Positions 1-8,591 are shown, counted from the first letter of the stretch. The stretch is 64,000 bases of DNA from Glaciecola sp965660625 (GCA_965660625.1 CBFIAR010000001.1:124001-188000), one strand, 5' to 3'. The notes: generated from the letters alone by a model not told the origin. Made by a program: numbers and translations.

Positions 1-139
1 TTGTTTTCGGCGATAATATTGTCAACAACTCGATGAACTCACGAAGGTCAATTTGTCCGTTCAAATCTCTATCAAAAAAATCAAAGTCTTTTCTTATTTC
101 AGCAATTTGTGCTGTGGTTAATTTTTTGTCTTGGCTCAT
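1..139 (-). CDS. EF-hand domain protein, N-terminal part (truncated by window edge)
   Basis: The minus-strand frame begins at an ATG at 139 and runs off the window start, so only about 46 residues are visible (MSQDKKLTTAQIAEIRKDFD...). Around residues 22-33 there is a canonical EF-hand loop, DRDLNGQIDLRE, with acidic or polar residues at loop positions 1, 3, 5, 9 and 12, preceded by a helix rich in A, E, I and K. EF-hands bind calcium. The absence of a signal peptide suggests a cytoplasmic protein, probably a small calcium sensor or buffer. The C-terminal part and any second EF-hand are outside the window. Confidence 0.75.
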   Translation of the reverse strand, partial: MSQDKKLTTAQIAEIRKDFDFFDRDLNGQIDLREFIELLTILSPKT

Positions 140-220
140 CTTCGATCCTTGTGATCGTTTCACTTTGTATGACCAAAGTTTACCCCTTTAGCCCCTTGAG
201 TGTCTAGGGGAAATCCTGTA

Positions 221-1219
221 CTAAGGTGTTTTTTGTTTGTTTTTCAACAGACTGCGGGCCCGCTGTTCCTCAGCTTTTTGTAAGCGTTTCTGCTCTATGA
301 CGAGTCTTGCTTCTGTTCCTACATGTTCTTCATTTCGTTGCTTCGCAAGACGCACCTGTTTCTCGCGTTCCCTGAAACGTTCAACTTGTTCTTCCGTATG
401 GGTTGAGAAGCATTTTGGGCAACTTACACCAGGCTCAAATTTGTCGCTTAATTTATCTTCTTCTGTAATTGGCAAACGACAACCATAACATTGGTCATAT
501 TCACTCTTTTGCAAATCGTGATTAACAGCAACTCGATTATCGAAAACAAAACAATCGCCTTCCCACAAAGATGCTTCTTTAGGAATGTCCTCTAAATATT
601 GCAGAATACCGCCCTCTAGGTGATAAACTTCTTCAAATCCCTGCTCTTTCAAATACGCTGTAGACTTTTCGCAGCGAATACCGCCAGTGCAAAACATTGC
701 GACCTTTTTGTGCTTGGCCGGATCAAGTTCCTTGGCTACATACGCTGGAAATTCTCTAAATGTTTCGGTCTTAGGATTAACCGCATATTTGAACGTACCA
801 ATCTCAATTTCATAATCGTTGCGGGTGTCTACCAGAGTCACTTCAGGATCAGAAATTAAATCATTCCAGTCCTTCGGTTTCACATAACTGCCGACTGTGC
901 GTTTTGGGTCAATACCTTCTACACCCATCGTGACAATCTCTTTTTTAAGTTTCACCTTAGTGCGATAAAATGGTTGCTCTTCATGCAACGATTCTTTATG
1001 TGAAATGGGATTTAAGCGTTCATCGGCATTTAAATAAGCAAGTAATTCATCGATTGCCTTACGAGCCCCGGAGACAGTGCCATTAATACCTTCAGATGCG
1101 AGCAGAATGGTGCCTTTAATTTGGCGCTCTTCCATAAATTGACGAAGAGGCTCGCGAAATTCTTCAAAGTCATTAAGAGTGACAAACTTGTATAACGCAC
1201 ATACGATGTAGTTGTTCAT
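221..1219 (-). CDS. trhO: tRNA uridine(34) hydroxylase TrhO (rhodanese-like, YceA family)
   Basis: This 332-residue protein matches TrhO/YceA, which hydroxylates U34 of certain tRNAs to 5-hydroxyuridine in the cytoplasm, an early step toward cmo5U. It has an N-terminal acylphosphatase-like half, a rhodanese domain at about 115-215 with the active loop CTGGIRC (catalytic Cys about 177), and a C-terminal region with paired CYGC and CPKC motifs suggesting a zinc site, then a basic helical tail. The start chosen is the ATG at 1219 because AAGGA lies just upstream and the protein then begins MNNYIVCALYKF as in homologs; a longer in-frame extension to 1258 is unlikely. CmoM (36553-37332), which acts on the same wobble modification family, is also in this window. 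Confidence 0.93.
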   Translation of the reverse strand: MNNYIVCALYKFVTLNDFEEFREPLRQFMEERQIKGTILLASEGINGTVSGARKAIDELLAYLNADERLNPISHKESLHEEQPFYRTKVKLKKEIVTMGVEGIDPKRTVGSYVKPKDWNDLISDPEVTLVDTRNDYEIEIGTFKYAVNPKTETFREFPAYVAKELDPAKHKKVAMFCTGGIRCEKSTAYLKEQGFEEVYHLEGGILQYLEDIPKEASLWEGDCFVFDNRVAVNHDLQKSEYDQCYGCRLPITEEDKLSDKFEPGVSCPKCFSTHTEEQVERFREREKQVRLAKQRNEEHVGTEARLVIEQKRLQKAEEQRARSLLKNKQKTP

Positions 1220-1335
1220 ATTTTTCCTTTTGCGGATTGGAACGTAAAACCAGAGCAAAATTGCGCGCGCAAGATAGCAGAAAAATGGTATTTTTTCTAT
1301 GTAAACTTAATAGGGGTTTGATCTATCTCAATCGC

Positions 1336-1848
1336 TTAAAAGGCAAACGCAGAGGCTTCAGGAATAAGATCGAATAACATTGTCTCATCAATTTGAATGG
1401 GACTTTGTTTGGATGGACTGTTGAGATCTGCCGTCATTTCCTTATTTAGGCGTTGCTTAGCATAATAATCCAATCCATTTACCAAATTCTCATCCAGCCT
1501 CAAATGATTGTTGTGTTCAGATAAGCCTTGTGGGAAAAAAGCATTGAGCATTTGCAGCGAGCTACTCGCTTGAGAGTCAACAGCGGCATAAAATGACGCC
1601 TGCAACATAAAATCTTGTTTTGTGAATTGAAGGGCTGGATGTTTGTAATAATGTGATTTTATATCAGCATACACAATCTCATTCGTAGATTCCGCATCAG
1701 CGAATCGAGGCGCATAAGTTAAGTCCTTTTCTAACATAGCTAAATACAGATAAAACAAACTTTTATCTGTATTGAGCGCTTTTACGCTGCGATTGAGCCG
1801 AAGTTGCTGCTCAATATGCGGTATTGTGACTTTATCCATTGCACGCAT
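1336..1848 (-). CDS. Conserved hypothetical protein (possibly VC2046/SO_2500 family)
   Basis: A 170-residue soluble protein with no signal peptide or membrane segment. It is predicted mostly helical in the first 110 residues (FYLYLAMLEKDLTYAPRFAD...), with a less ordered C-terminal tail. Size and general appearance resemble the uncharacterised VC2046/SO_2500 family of Vibrio and Shewanella, but this is recognition from memory, not a demonstrated match. ATG codons at 1848 and 1839 are both possible starts; neither has a strong Shine-Dalgarno sequence. It lies 116 bp upstream of trhO on the same strand and may be transcribed with it. No function is proposed. Confidence 0.6.
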   Translation of the reverse strand: MRAMDKVTIPHIEQQLRLNRSVKALNTDKSLFYLYLAMLEKDLTYAPRFADAESTNEIVYADIKSHYYKHPALQFTKQDFMLQASFYAAVDSQASSSLQMLNAFFPQGLSEHNNHLRLDENLVNGLDYYAKQRLNKEMTADLNSPSKQSPIQIDETMLFDLIPEASAFAF

Positions 1849-1916
1849 AGTTTAATAACTGGTATTTCGTTATCGTCACTTACCTCCTTTTACTCAAGTT
1901 TTTACTCATCGAAACG

Positions 1917-2855
1917 TCAATCATCTGTTACAACGGCTTTGTGTTTTCTTCCTATGGACGCGGTCATGGCCCCGACTATTACTAATCCAGCGCCAAGATA
2001 AGCATACATGTTCAAATTTGAATCTATGAATGTGTCAGGCGCAATTGATACAGCGATTCTGTTACTCACATAGGTAAATATAGGCGCTAGAGATATCACT
2101 GCGCTCACCTTTGATCCGTCCCATATTTGAATCGCCTTTGTAAACGCACCGTAGGCTATTAAGGTATTTGCACAACAAAATAATAGTGACCACAGTTGGA
2201 CACTGTTTAATTGAAACAATGCGCCAAAATCACTAAAAGGGATAAGAACAATAAAACCAATACTGTAAATTAAAATAGTCAATTGTTTGACGGTAAAGCT
2301 GAGCAGCAATTGCTTTTGCGCTAGTGCATAACTTGCCCAAGCTAAGGCTGAAAAAATAGTGATCAACACACCAATTATATTTTCATCCTCCGACGCAATA
2401 ATGACAGGAATACGCTCACTAAAAAACAATACCAATCCGGCAAATAGGATAATCACCCCTGCTCCTTGCTGCCGATTAAATCGCTCTGAATACAATAAGA
2501 CACTTCCCAACATCAGCGCAAATGGCGCAATTTGCATCACAATCTGAACAGTACCTGGACTTATATAAATCAACGCAAACACATTAGTCACATAGTTAAT
2601 GACTAACAATATTGCAGTGACCATTACAACAATAACGATCTTGTTACTTGCTTGGCGGGCTTTTGGCAATGACTTGGAAAAAAACAATAGTACAAAAAGA
2701 ACGAAAGCGGCGACAACAAAACGATAAGCCGTGATCGTATATGCATCCATTTGCTGCAACAGTATTTTTAAAAAAACAGGTAAAATACCCCACAAAAATG
2801 CGGTAAGCAAAGCAAGTAAAAAACCTTGTGTAGAGCGAGAGCTTGTAATAAACAC
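1917..2855 (-). CDS. EamA/DMT-superfamily transporter (10 TM)
   Basis: A 312-residue integral membrane protein with about ten hydrophobic segments in two repeated halves, the layout of EamA (DUF6) drug/metabolite transporters. The first segment (GFLLALLTAFLWGILPVFLK) carries the Trp-Gly pattern typical of the family. Substrate cannot be told from sequence; members export amino acids, metabolites or drugs. The start is GTG at 2855: an in-frame TAG lies two codons upstream and the first membrane helix begins at about residue 12, so no downstream start is reasonable. The gene is monocistronic as far as seen, separated from the carbonic anhydrase gene by about 200 bp holding a hairpin. Confidence 0.85.
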   Translation of the reverse strand: MFITSSRSTQGFLLALLTAFLWGILPVFLKILLQQMDAYTITAYRFVVAAFVLFVLLFFSKSLPKARQASNKIVIVVMVTAILLVINYVTNVFALIYISPGTVQIVMQIAPFALMLGSVLLYSERFNRQQGAGVIILFAGLVLFFSERIPVIIASEDENIIGVLITIFSALAWASYALAQKQLLLSFTVKQLTILIYSIGFIVLIPFSDFGALFQLNSVQLWSLLFCCANTLIAYGAFTKAIQIWDGSKVSAVISLAPIFTYVSNRIAVSIAPDTFIDSNLNMYAYLGAGLVIVGAMTASIGRKHKAVVTDD

Positions 2856-3000
2856 TGTCTAATGACTCGTTAATATGTGGACCGCAAGAATGCGCAGTGG
2901 TAACAGGAGCGTAAAGTAATCTAAACACAGCTAAACGGCAACGATTAATATCGTTCAATACTGCCATTTGGTATGCTCAATATACTGTGGGGTTCAACCG

Positions 3001-3033
3001 CTCTAGTAGAGTATCGTTGATACTTTACTAGAG
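3001..3033. terminator. Hairpin, possible terminator of the carbonic anhydrase gene
   Basis: CTCTAGTAGAGTATC and GATACTTTACTAGAG form a 15-bp stem with one G-T pair and a 3-base loop. It lies 30 bp past the carbonic anhydrase stop codon. There is no clear T tract on either strand, so termination is inferred from position and stem strength. Confidence 0.5.
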
Positions 3034-3062
3034 CTTTGTAGCTTGTAATTTGGCAACATATC

Positions 3063-3644
3063 TTAAACGACTTTACCAGCCTCTGTTGCTGCAAGAACTT
3101 CGTTGAGACTGCCTGTTTTACAGTCGTAAATATATCCATAAATTGGAATTTCACTTGGAACCATTGAATTATTTCTAATTCGCTGAACATCTTCTAAAAC
3201 ACTTTTTTCTTGATCGCTTATTGTTAACCAATTGATGTACTTGCCGTCGGTCGTGCCACCTCCAGCATTGCTATCAGTCCAACCGGAAGCATCTACGCTT
3301 GATGTTTTTAAGCTTCCCTCTAATAAATCACCCATTATTTCCGTGGTAAATGTTTCCATGCCACAGTCAGTATGATGAATGACAAACCATTCTTTGGTAC
3401 CGAGCAGTTTGTAAGAAATGACTAACGAGCGGATCGCATCATCACTAGCTCTTCCACCAGCATTGCGGATTACGTGGGCATCGCCCTCTGCAAGCCCCGC
3501 GTATTTGGCAGGATCTAAGCGTGCGTCCATACATGTCAGTATGGCAAACTGCCTTGCTGGAGGCATTGGCAAATCGCCTTTTTCTCCAAAATCAGCTGCG
3601 TAGGCAGCATTTGCCGATACCACTTCTTTAACTATTTTACTCAT
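3063..3644 (-). CDS. Beta-class carbonic anhydrase
   Basis: A 193-residue cytoplasmic protein with the beta carbonic anhydrase signature: CMDARL (Cys38 with the Asp40/Arg42 dyad) and HTDC (His91, Cys94) supply the zinc ligands Cys-His-Cys. It interconverts CO2 and bicarbonate. The CMDARL form and about 190-residue length fit the shorter beta-CA branch rather than E. coli Can/CynT. The start ATG at 3644 has a perfect AAGGAG at optimal spacing. The upstream region carries a perfect 16-bp palindrome (3718-3733) that could be an operator. Confidence 0.92.
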   Translation of the reverse strand: MSKIVKEVVSANAAYAADFGEKGDLPMPPARQFAILTCMDARLDPAKYAGLAEGDAHVIRNAGGRASDDAIRSLVISYKLLGTKEWFVIHHTDCGMETFTTEIMGDLLEGSLKTSSVDASGWTDSNAGGGTTDGKYINWLTISDQEKSVLEDVQRIRNNSMVPSEIPIYGYIYDCKTGSLNEVLAATEAGKVV

Positions 3645-4032
3645 CTAAATTCTCCTTGAGAAACACTCATATCGTTTGTTTTACTTTAATTACGCTTGAT
3701 TACGCTTAAATATTTACTCAAACAATTGTTTGACTGAATAATCAGATTAAACGTTCTTAGCAAATACTCATCTTTTCATGTTACAACAAATACTAGCTTA
3801 GATAAAAAATAGCGCATGATGAATTGCCGTTTTTTATCATCTGTTTTGATTTAAGATATAATCAATTAGTATTCAACACCCGACAACCTGACTCTCAGTT
3901 CAACTATTTAGGCAGATGAGGGCTAGTATCCCCATGCATTTCTATACATCGCATCCGTTTGAATAAGGCTTTGCTTTTTAAACTCACTATTTGTTAACCT
4001 TCTTACACTTTATCCAATTAGAGAGACACGTT
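3645..4032. other. Intergenic region between carbonic anhydrase and S10 peptidase
   Basis: This 388-bp divergent region has no convincing gene. It holds the palindrome TCAAACAATTGTTTGA (3718-3733) and a second inverted repeat, TTGATT-N8-AATCAA (3846-3865), both AT-rich as in promoter regions. Promoters for both flanking genes must lie here, but I cannot place -35/-10 boxes with confidence. Confidence 0.6.
3718..3733. promoter_or_regulatory. Perfect 16-bp palindrome, candidate operator
   Basis: TCAAACAATTGTTTGA is identical to its reverse complement. It lies 74 bp upstream of the carbonic anhydrase start and 300 bp upstream of the peptidase start. The form suits a dimeric regulator such as a TetR-type protein, but the regulator is unknown. 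Confidence 0.4.
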
Positions 4033-5583
4033 ATGCGAAAGACACTCGCTTTGATTACATCTTTATCTTTACTTAGCTACTTATTGGTTTTGCCTCCGGC
4101 CATTGCGCAACAAAAGGATGCGCCACAATCGAATAGTAGAATGCTACCAGTCGATACTGAAGTGGTTACCAAACACAGTGCCAAAATTAATGGTAAGAAG
4201 GTGTCCTACACCGCCACTGTTGGCACCCAACCAGTATGGGATAAAGAAGGTTTGCCAATTGCGTCATTGTTTTACACCTATTACGAACGGCAAGATATAG
4301 ATAAACGTGAAGCAAGACCCATTGTTTATTCATTCAACGGCGGTCCGGGTTCAGCATCAGTATGGATGCATATTGCTTACACTGGTCCCAAGGTACTCAA
4401 TTTGAGTGACGAAGGTTACCCCATTCAACCCTATGGCGTACAAGACAATCCCTACTCTATTTTAGACGTTGCTGACATTGTCTTCATTAATCCAGTTAAT
4501 ACAGGCTATTCTCGCGTATTGCCTAATGAAGATGGAGAAATGCCCTCTCGCGACAAGCAAAAAGAGAGTTTTTTTGGCGTCAATGCCGACATAAAATACT
4601 TAGCAGAGTGGATGAACACCTTCACTTCTCGCAAAAATCGCTGGCAGTCCCCTAAATACTTAATTGGCGAAAGCTATGGAACTACCCGGGTTTCGGGTCT
4701 TGCTCTCGAATTACAAAATAGTCAGTGGATGTATTTAAACGGCGTTATTTTAGTCTCACCAACCGACATTGGACTTGACCGTGATGGACCCGTTAAACAA
4801 GCGAATCAACTACCATACTTTGCTGCTGCTGCATGGTATCACGGTGTTCTTCCACAAGAGCTACAGGAAAAAGATCTGCTAGAAATGTTGCCAGAAGTGG
4901 AAGCATTTGCGCTTGATAACTACTTACCGGCACTCGCAAAAGGAACCATGTTAAGTGGCGATGCACGCGAAAAAATGGCTGAACGCGTTGCTTATTATTC
5001 TGGCATTTCTAAGGAGGCTGTTCTTGATAATAATCTAGCGCCAAGCGCAAGTTTCTTTTGGAAAGAGCTACTTCGTGATCAGAACCGCACTATTGGCCGA
5101 CTCGATTCGCGCTACTTGGGCATCGACGAAAAACGTTCAGGCGACCGTCCCGATTACAATGCAGAACTGACTTCTTGGTTGCATTCTTTCACACCTGCAA
5201 TTAACTATTATTTGCGTGAAGAATTAAACTTCGTTACCGATATGAAATACAATATGTTCGGCCCAGTTCGCCCTTGGGATAGGAGCGATAACAACAGCGG
5301 TAGACAATTGCGCCAAGCCATGGCCCAAAACCCGTATTTGAATGTGTTGATTCAATCGGGCTACTTCGATGGCGCAACCAATTACTTTGATGCTAAATAT
5401 AACATGTGGCATTTGGATCCCAGTGCTCAAATGAGTAGCAGAATTGAGTTCAAAGGCTATAGAAGTGGACACATGATGTATTTACGACGCGCCGATTTAG
5501 AAAACGCGAATAACGACATCAGAGCGTTTATTCTTAAATCTGACTCAAAAGGTCAGCCGGCCGAATATAAGTTAGAAAAATAG
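4033..5583 (+). CDS. Secreted S10-family serine carboxypeptidase
   Basis: This 516-residue protein starts with a signal peptide (MRKTLALITSLSLLSYLLVL... cleaved near AIAQ). The S10 carboxypeptidase hallmarks are all visible: FNGGPGSASVWMH for the oxyanion hole, GESYG with the catalytic serine (about residue 214), an Asp in the YFDGATNYFD region and the terminal His in GHMMY. It should remove C-terminal residues from peptides in the periplasm or outside the cell. The ATG at 4033 is chosen because it begins the signal peptide; the reading frame is open to a TTG at 3991. It stands alone and is followed by a hairpin at 5630-5662. Confidence 0.92.
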   Translation: MRKTLALITSLSLLSYLLVLPPAIAQQKDAPQSNSRMLPVDTEVVTKHSAKINGKKVSYTATVGTQPVWDKEGLPIASLFYTYYERQDIDKREARPIVYSFNGGPGSASVWMHIAYTGPKVLNLSDEGYPIQPYGVQDNPYSILDVADIVFINPVNTGYSRVLPNEDGEMPSRDKQKESFFGVNADIKYLAEWMNTFTSRKNRWQSPKYLIGESYGTTRVSGLALELQNSQWMYLNGVILVSPTDIGLDRDGPVKQANQLPYFAAAAWYHGVLPQELQEKDLLEMLPEVEAFALDNYLPALAKGTMLSGDAREKMAERVAYYSGISKEAVLDNNLAPSASFFWKELLRDQNRTIGRLDSRYLGIDEKRSGDRPDYNAELTSWLHSFTPAINYYLREELNFVTDMKYNMFGPVRPWDRSDNNSGRQLRQAMAQNPYLNVLIQSGYFDGATNYFDAKYNMWHLDPSAQMSSRIEFKGYRSGHMMYLRRADLENANNDIRAFILKSDSKGQPAEYKLEK

Positions 5584-5629
5584 CTCACATATTAAGCGCA
5601 TCAGGACCTGTCACCCGACTAGGCTCTAT

Positions 5630-5662
5630 GCAAAGTGCAATGCCTTACGGATTGCACTTTGC
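5630..5662 (+). terminator. Terminator hairpin after S10 peptidase
   Basis: GCAAAGTGCAAT and ATTGCACTTTGC form a perfect 12-bp stem with a 9-base loop, followed by a pyrimidine-rich stretch (GTTCTCCCTCG) rather than a clean T run. Placed 47 bp after the stop codon. Confidence 0.65.
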
Positions 5663-5768
5663 GTTCTCCCTCGCCCTTCCCTCCCGCCTTTTTTGGCATC
5701 ATTAAATTCAGGGCATAGTACCTAAAATGCTGAATGGGTCAGCTCACTCCTAGGGTAGATACGAATAT

Positions 5769-5782
5769 TTGATATAGGTCAA
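5769..5782. promoter_or_regulatory. FNR-type box upstream of the helical protein gene
   Basis: TTGATATAGGTCAA fits the FNR/Anr consensus TTGA-N6-TCAA. It is 150 bp upstream of the 5933 start codon. Three similar boxes lie further along (8490, 13662, 18377). Confidence 0.5.
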
Positions 5783-5932
5783 CGTTATTTAGCATGCGCT
5801 GATTTAGAGTATTCAGTATTAATAACCAACACGTTCTTAATGAACTTCAAAATAGCAATATCCAACGTTATCTAAAACAGATAAAGGTAATTGCAAATCT
5901 CATGTTTATAGAATTTTAATAGGGGTCGCGTT

Positions 5933-6715
5933 ATGAGCAACAAAAAAAACAAATCAGATTTACAGAAAAGCTATCAAGCGATGGTTGATAACGTCGAGGA
6001 GTTTGTGATCAAAGAGGGTAAAACCTTGCAACAGGCCTTTCATGCTGCAGAACAGAAATTAAATGCCGCTAAGGATATGAGTAAAGAGAAAATTCAGCAA
6101 GCGAGTAAAGAGCTACAGAGTAATTTACGCTTGTTGAGTGAAACCGTAGAAGGAGTCGGTGAAGCTTATAAGGAAAGAATTAAGTTTGATTTGGCATACG
6201 TGAATAATTCAATCTGGAGCAAACTACAGACGATCGCCAAATCAAATACTGTAGACTTAATGGAATTTTCCAGAACACTACAAGACCGAGCACAAAAAGC
6301 CGTAACAGAAAGTCACCTCGCGGCACATCAGGAACACACTGAGTGGCGTTCTGAAAGTGCTTTATGGCAAGATGAAGTGGACTATTGGACAAAGGAAAAC
6401 GATCTAGCATTGAAAAAACTAAACGAGATTGAAGCGATAATAAAGCAACAAAACACGTTGTTTAATAAACATGCTAATGCCATTCAAACTCTCATTAAAA
6501 AAACTGAAAAACACGAAGAAAGCATGAAGAATGTTGAGCAGGATTATAGTAGTGAAACATTCAAAGCCAAAGATGATAAACAAGTTGCTAAACATCAAAA
6601 AGAAAGGCAATTACATGCTGAACAATCAGAGTCTCATTATGCATTAAAGACACATCATTTTAAGATAATGGCGATGATCAATATCTTGCACAAAGAACTA
6701 CATAAAGCAGATTGA
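5933..6715 (+). CDS. Helical protein: DUF1451-like N-terminus plus His-rich four-helix-type C-terminus
   Basis: A 260-residue soluble, highly charged and almost entirely helical protein. Residues 1-115 (YQAMVDNVEEFVIKEG... SKEKIQQASKELQSNL) resemble the N-terminal helical part of the DUF1451/YbeL family, but the zinc ribbon that ends that family is absent. Residues 128-260 are a second helical unit with EHTEWRSESALWQDEVDYW, HANAIQ and HEESM, a spaced His/Glu pattern resembling small unnamed proteins found in stress clusters and loosely recalling hemerythrin-like bundles. I infer a fusion. No function is known. An FNR-type box lies 150 bp upstream and the RBS region reads AGGGG, consistent with a low-oxygen or stress role. 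Confidence 0.7.
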   Translation: MSNKKNKSDLQKSYQAMVDNVEEFVIKEGKTLQQAFHAAEQKLNAAKDMSKEKIQQASKELQSNLRLLSETVEGVGEAYKERIKFDLAYVNNSIWSKLQTIAKSNTVDLMEFSRTLQDRAQKAVTESHLAAHQEHTEWRSESALWQDEVDYWTKENDLALKKLNEIEAIIKQQNTLFNKHANAIQTLIKKTEKHEESMKNVEQDYSSETFKAKDDKQVAKHQKERQLHAEQSESHYALKTHHFKIMAMINILHKELHKAD

Positions 6716-6734
6716 TAATCTAACAATATTGATC

Positions 6735-6768
6735 TGGCACATTCAGGTATACAACCTGATATGTGCCA
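6735..6768. terminator. Hairpin between convergent genes
   Basis: TGGCACAT-TCAGGT pairs with ACCTGA-TATGTGCCA with a single bulge. It lies between the stop codons of two convergent genes (6715 and 6844). There is no T tract, so the terminator role is inferred from position. Confidence 0.45.
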
Positions 6769-6843
6769 CAGAGCGACATTCAAATCAAGAAACTCGTTTG
6801 AAATCAGCAACCGCTTATAAATTCATGTAAATGGTATCTAACC

Positions 6844-7629
6844 TTAAAAATAATACTTATAAGAGGCGCCGGCGCCAAGATCAGGACTACTATCACTCAT
6901 ACCAACAAAGGTATATGCAGATAGCCCCCAAGACTCTTTTGTTCTATGTGAAACAAACAAGCTCACCTCGCGAATATCATCGGTATTCTCAAAAGAAGAT
7001 TGTCTATAATCAAAGGCGATACCAACTTTGGTTTTTATTGAGTAGCGAAACACCGCACCGACAGAACCAAACCAGACGTCATCAACATTCAATCCTTCAG
7101 GCTCCCCTCTCATTTTATAACCGAGTGTTCCCATCAAGTAATAACCATCGAAATATTTATAAATATTACTTTGTAATGAATAGTCTGTTTCACCAGAACC
7201 AAGGCCTTTAGTTTCGTCTGCAGTGCCAAACTTTATCTTCGCGCCAATATCAACTGCAATATCTGATCTATCATTTCGATATACATCTAAGAACGTAAAT
7301 CTAGCGATTATATCACCAAGACCTTTTTCAGTTCGGTACTCACCTTCTCCTACGATAATTTCACCATCATTACCGGTAGTTGTCGTTCCACTTGGTGCTC
7401 GAATCGAAATGTATGGAACCGTTAAGCCAACACTTAAGGACTCTCCTAGGTAACCAAACGTCACTGGAACATATAAATCTTCAATGGTTCGATCACCGCC
7501 ATACTCTCCGCTAGAATGTTCCGCACCTATCGCTACAATAAAATCATTAGATTGAGCAACACATTCGCTACCCGCAACGGCTGACAGAAATGCTATTGCA
7601 TAGCGTAGACTATTGTTTTGTGTTTTCAT
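6844..7629 (-). CDS. Outer-membrane beta-barrel protein (MetA-pathway/transporter-like fold)
   Basis: A 261-residue protein with a signal peptide (first about 25 residues, cleaved near CVAQ) and an alternating beta pattern ending in YKYYF, a C-terminal aromatic signal for the BAM machinery. The GLGDI motif after a glycine-rich loop and the following strand pattern resemble the phenol_MetA_deg family of putative outer-membrane channels. Substrate unknown. The ATG at 7629 has AAAGGAG upstream. It follows the repeat-protein gene (7659) by only 29 bp on the same strand, so the two are probably cotranscribed and under the FNR-type box at 8490. Confidence 0.75.
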   Translation of the reverse strand: MKTQNNSLRYAIAFLSAVAGSECVAQSNDFIVAIGAEHSSGEYGGDRTIEDLYVPVTFGYLGESLSVGLTVPYISIRAPSGTTTTGNDGEIIVGEGEYRTEKGLGDIIARFTFLDVYRNDRSDIAVDIGAKIKFGTADETKGLGSGETDYSLQSNIYKYFDGYYLMGTLGYKMRGEPEGLNVDDVWFGSVGAVFRYSIKTKVGIAFDYRQSSFENTDDIREVSLFVSHRTKESWGLSAYTFVGMSDSSPDLGAGASYKYYF

Positions 7630-7658
7630 AAACTCAAACTCCTTTCATTACACTATCA

Positions 7659-8393
7659 TTAGGAATCGTCAGACGTGCGCTGCTGCAACTTTTCAGACAA
7701 TCGTTTCTGCATCTGCTCCTGATGTTCCATGCGAATTTTATCTCGCTGCTGCTCTGATGTCGCGGATTTGAGCATCTGACGATAGGCCTGTCGCTCTTGT
7801 TCTGTGATTTGGTCTCCCCCATAAATAAAACCACCGGCACCATCATCAAATAAGGCCTTGTTTTGACTTTGCATGTGAATCTGTTGCTGGTGTTCTGTGC
7901 GTATTTGCTTGCGCTCTTGTTCTGAACTAGCGGATTTTAATGTTTGGCGATATTGTTGTCGTTCTTGTTCTGTCATTTGATAACCGCCATAGATAAAACC
8001 ACCGACATCATCACTCAATAATGGGCTATTTAATCTTTGCGCCTCTAGCTGCTGTTGATGTTCAGCACGAATTTGCATGCGTTGTTGTTCGGATGTCGCT
8101 GTTTTGAGTCTTTGACGGTATGACTTTCGTTCTTGCTCAGTCATTTCTTGAGCTCCAAAAATAATCCCCCCCATACCATCACTCATTCTGTCTCTGTCTC
8201 TGTCGCCCTCCATATCACGAGTGCGGTCCTGAGCTCTGTCCATGTTTCGGTCAGCTTGATACTCTCTATCCACCCTTTGCTCTTTGTTTTTATCGCGGCT
8301 TTGTTCCTGTTGCGCGGCAGCTGCGTATGAAGTCAAGGATGTAATACCGACTACCCCAACAAGTGCTAGCACAGGTAATTTTATACGTGTCAT
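7659..8393 (-). CDS. Secreted or periplasmic protein with three tandem 55-60 residue repeats
   Basis: A 244-residue protein with a signal peptide, a short region very rich in Asp, Arg and Glu (about 30-75), then three repeats. Each begins with GG-I-[FY]-G, continues with [MI]TEQERxxYRQ-LK-A-SEQ-R and ends EHQ-Q. No family is recognised; the repeats are helical and charged, like small scaffold or metal/stress proteins. The ATG at 8393 is preferred over a TTG four codons upstream because GGAGA sits 7 bases before it. An FNR-type box is 97 bp upstream and the barrel gene follows 29 bp downstream. Confidence 0.7.
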   Translation of the reverse strand: MTRIKLPVLALVGVVGITSLTSYAAAAQQEQSRDKNKEQRVDREYQADRNMDRAQDRTRDMEGDRDRDRMSDGMGGIIFGAQEMTEQERKSYRQRLKTATSEQQRMQIRAEHQQQLEAQRLNSPLLSDDVGGFIYGGYQMTEQERQQYRQTLKSASSEQERKQIRTEHQQQIHMQSQNKALFDDGAGGFIYGGDQITEQERQAYRQMLKSATSEQQRDKIRMEHQEQMQKRLSEKLQQRTSDDS

Positions 8394-8489
8394 ATATTTC
8401 TCCAATTTTAAATATCAATATTCACTACAATAGGAATAGGAACTGGCCTATCCGCCTGTTTTAGATTCACATTTTTAGAAGATGGAAAT

Positions 8490-8503
8490 TTGACGTAAAT
8501 CAA
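8490..8503. promoter_or_regulatory. FNR-type box upstream of the repeat protein
   Basis: TTGACGTAAATCAA matches TTGA-N6-TCAA. It sits 97 bp upstream of the ATG at 8393, a distance suited to activation. Confidence 0.5.
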
Positions 8504-8591
8504 ACAGTATTTCTTTATTTAAAAATAACTTACAGTGACTATTTCCTGGTAACTAGCCAATCGTGGAAACAATGAAAGAAATCTTTTTTTA

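Larger units (their letters stand above)
5584..5932. other. Intergenic region with terminator and FNR-type box
   Basis: These 349 bp hold the hairpin after the S10 peptidase (5630-5662) and the FNR-type palindrome at 5769-5782 upstream of the next gene. No coding sequence is supported. Confidence 0.6.

Noticed and set aside
2985..3000. GGGTTCAACC resembling a tRNA T-arm
   Set aside because: No acceptor stem, anticodon arm or D-arm can be built around it; the following sequence is a terminator-like hairpin.
3846..3865. TTGATT-N8-AATCAA as an FNR box
   Set aside because: The spacing between TTGAT and ATCAA is 10 instead of 4, so it does not fit FNR; kept only as an inverted repeat.
6831..7211. 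A 126-residue plus-strand frame antisense to the outer-membrane barrel gene
   Set aside because: It is rich in Arg, Gln and His without a domain or ribosome binding site, and the minus-strand frame has a signal peptide and barrel pattern.
7659..8393. Direct repeats that might be a CRISPR or satellite array
   Set aside because: The units of about 170 bp are in frame and conserved at protein level inside one exported protein; there are no short repeats with unique spacers.
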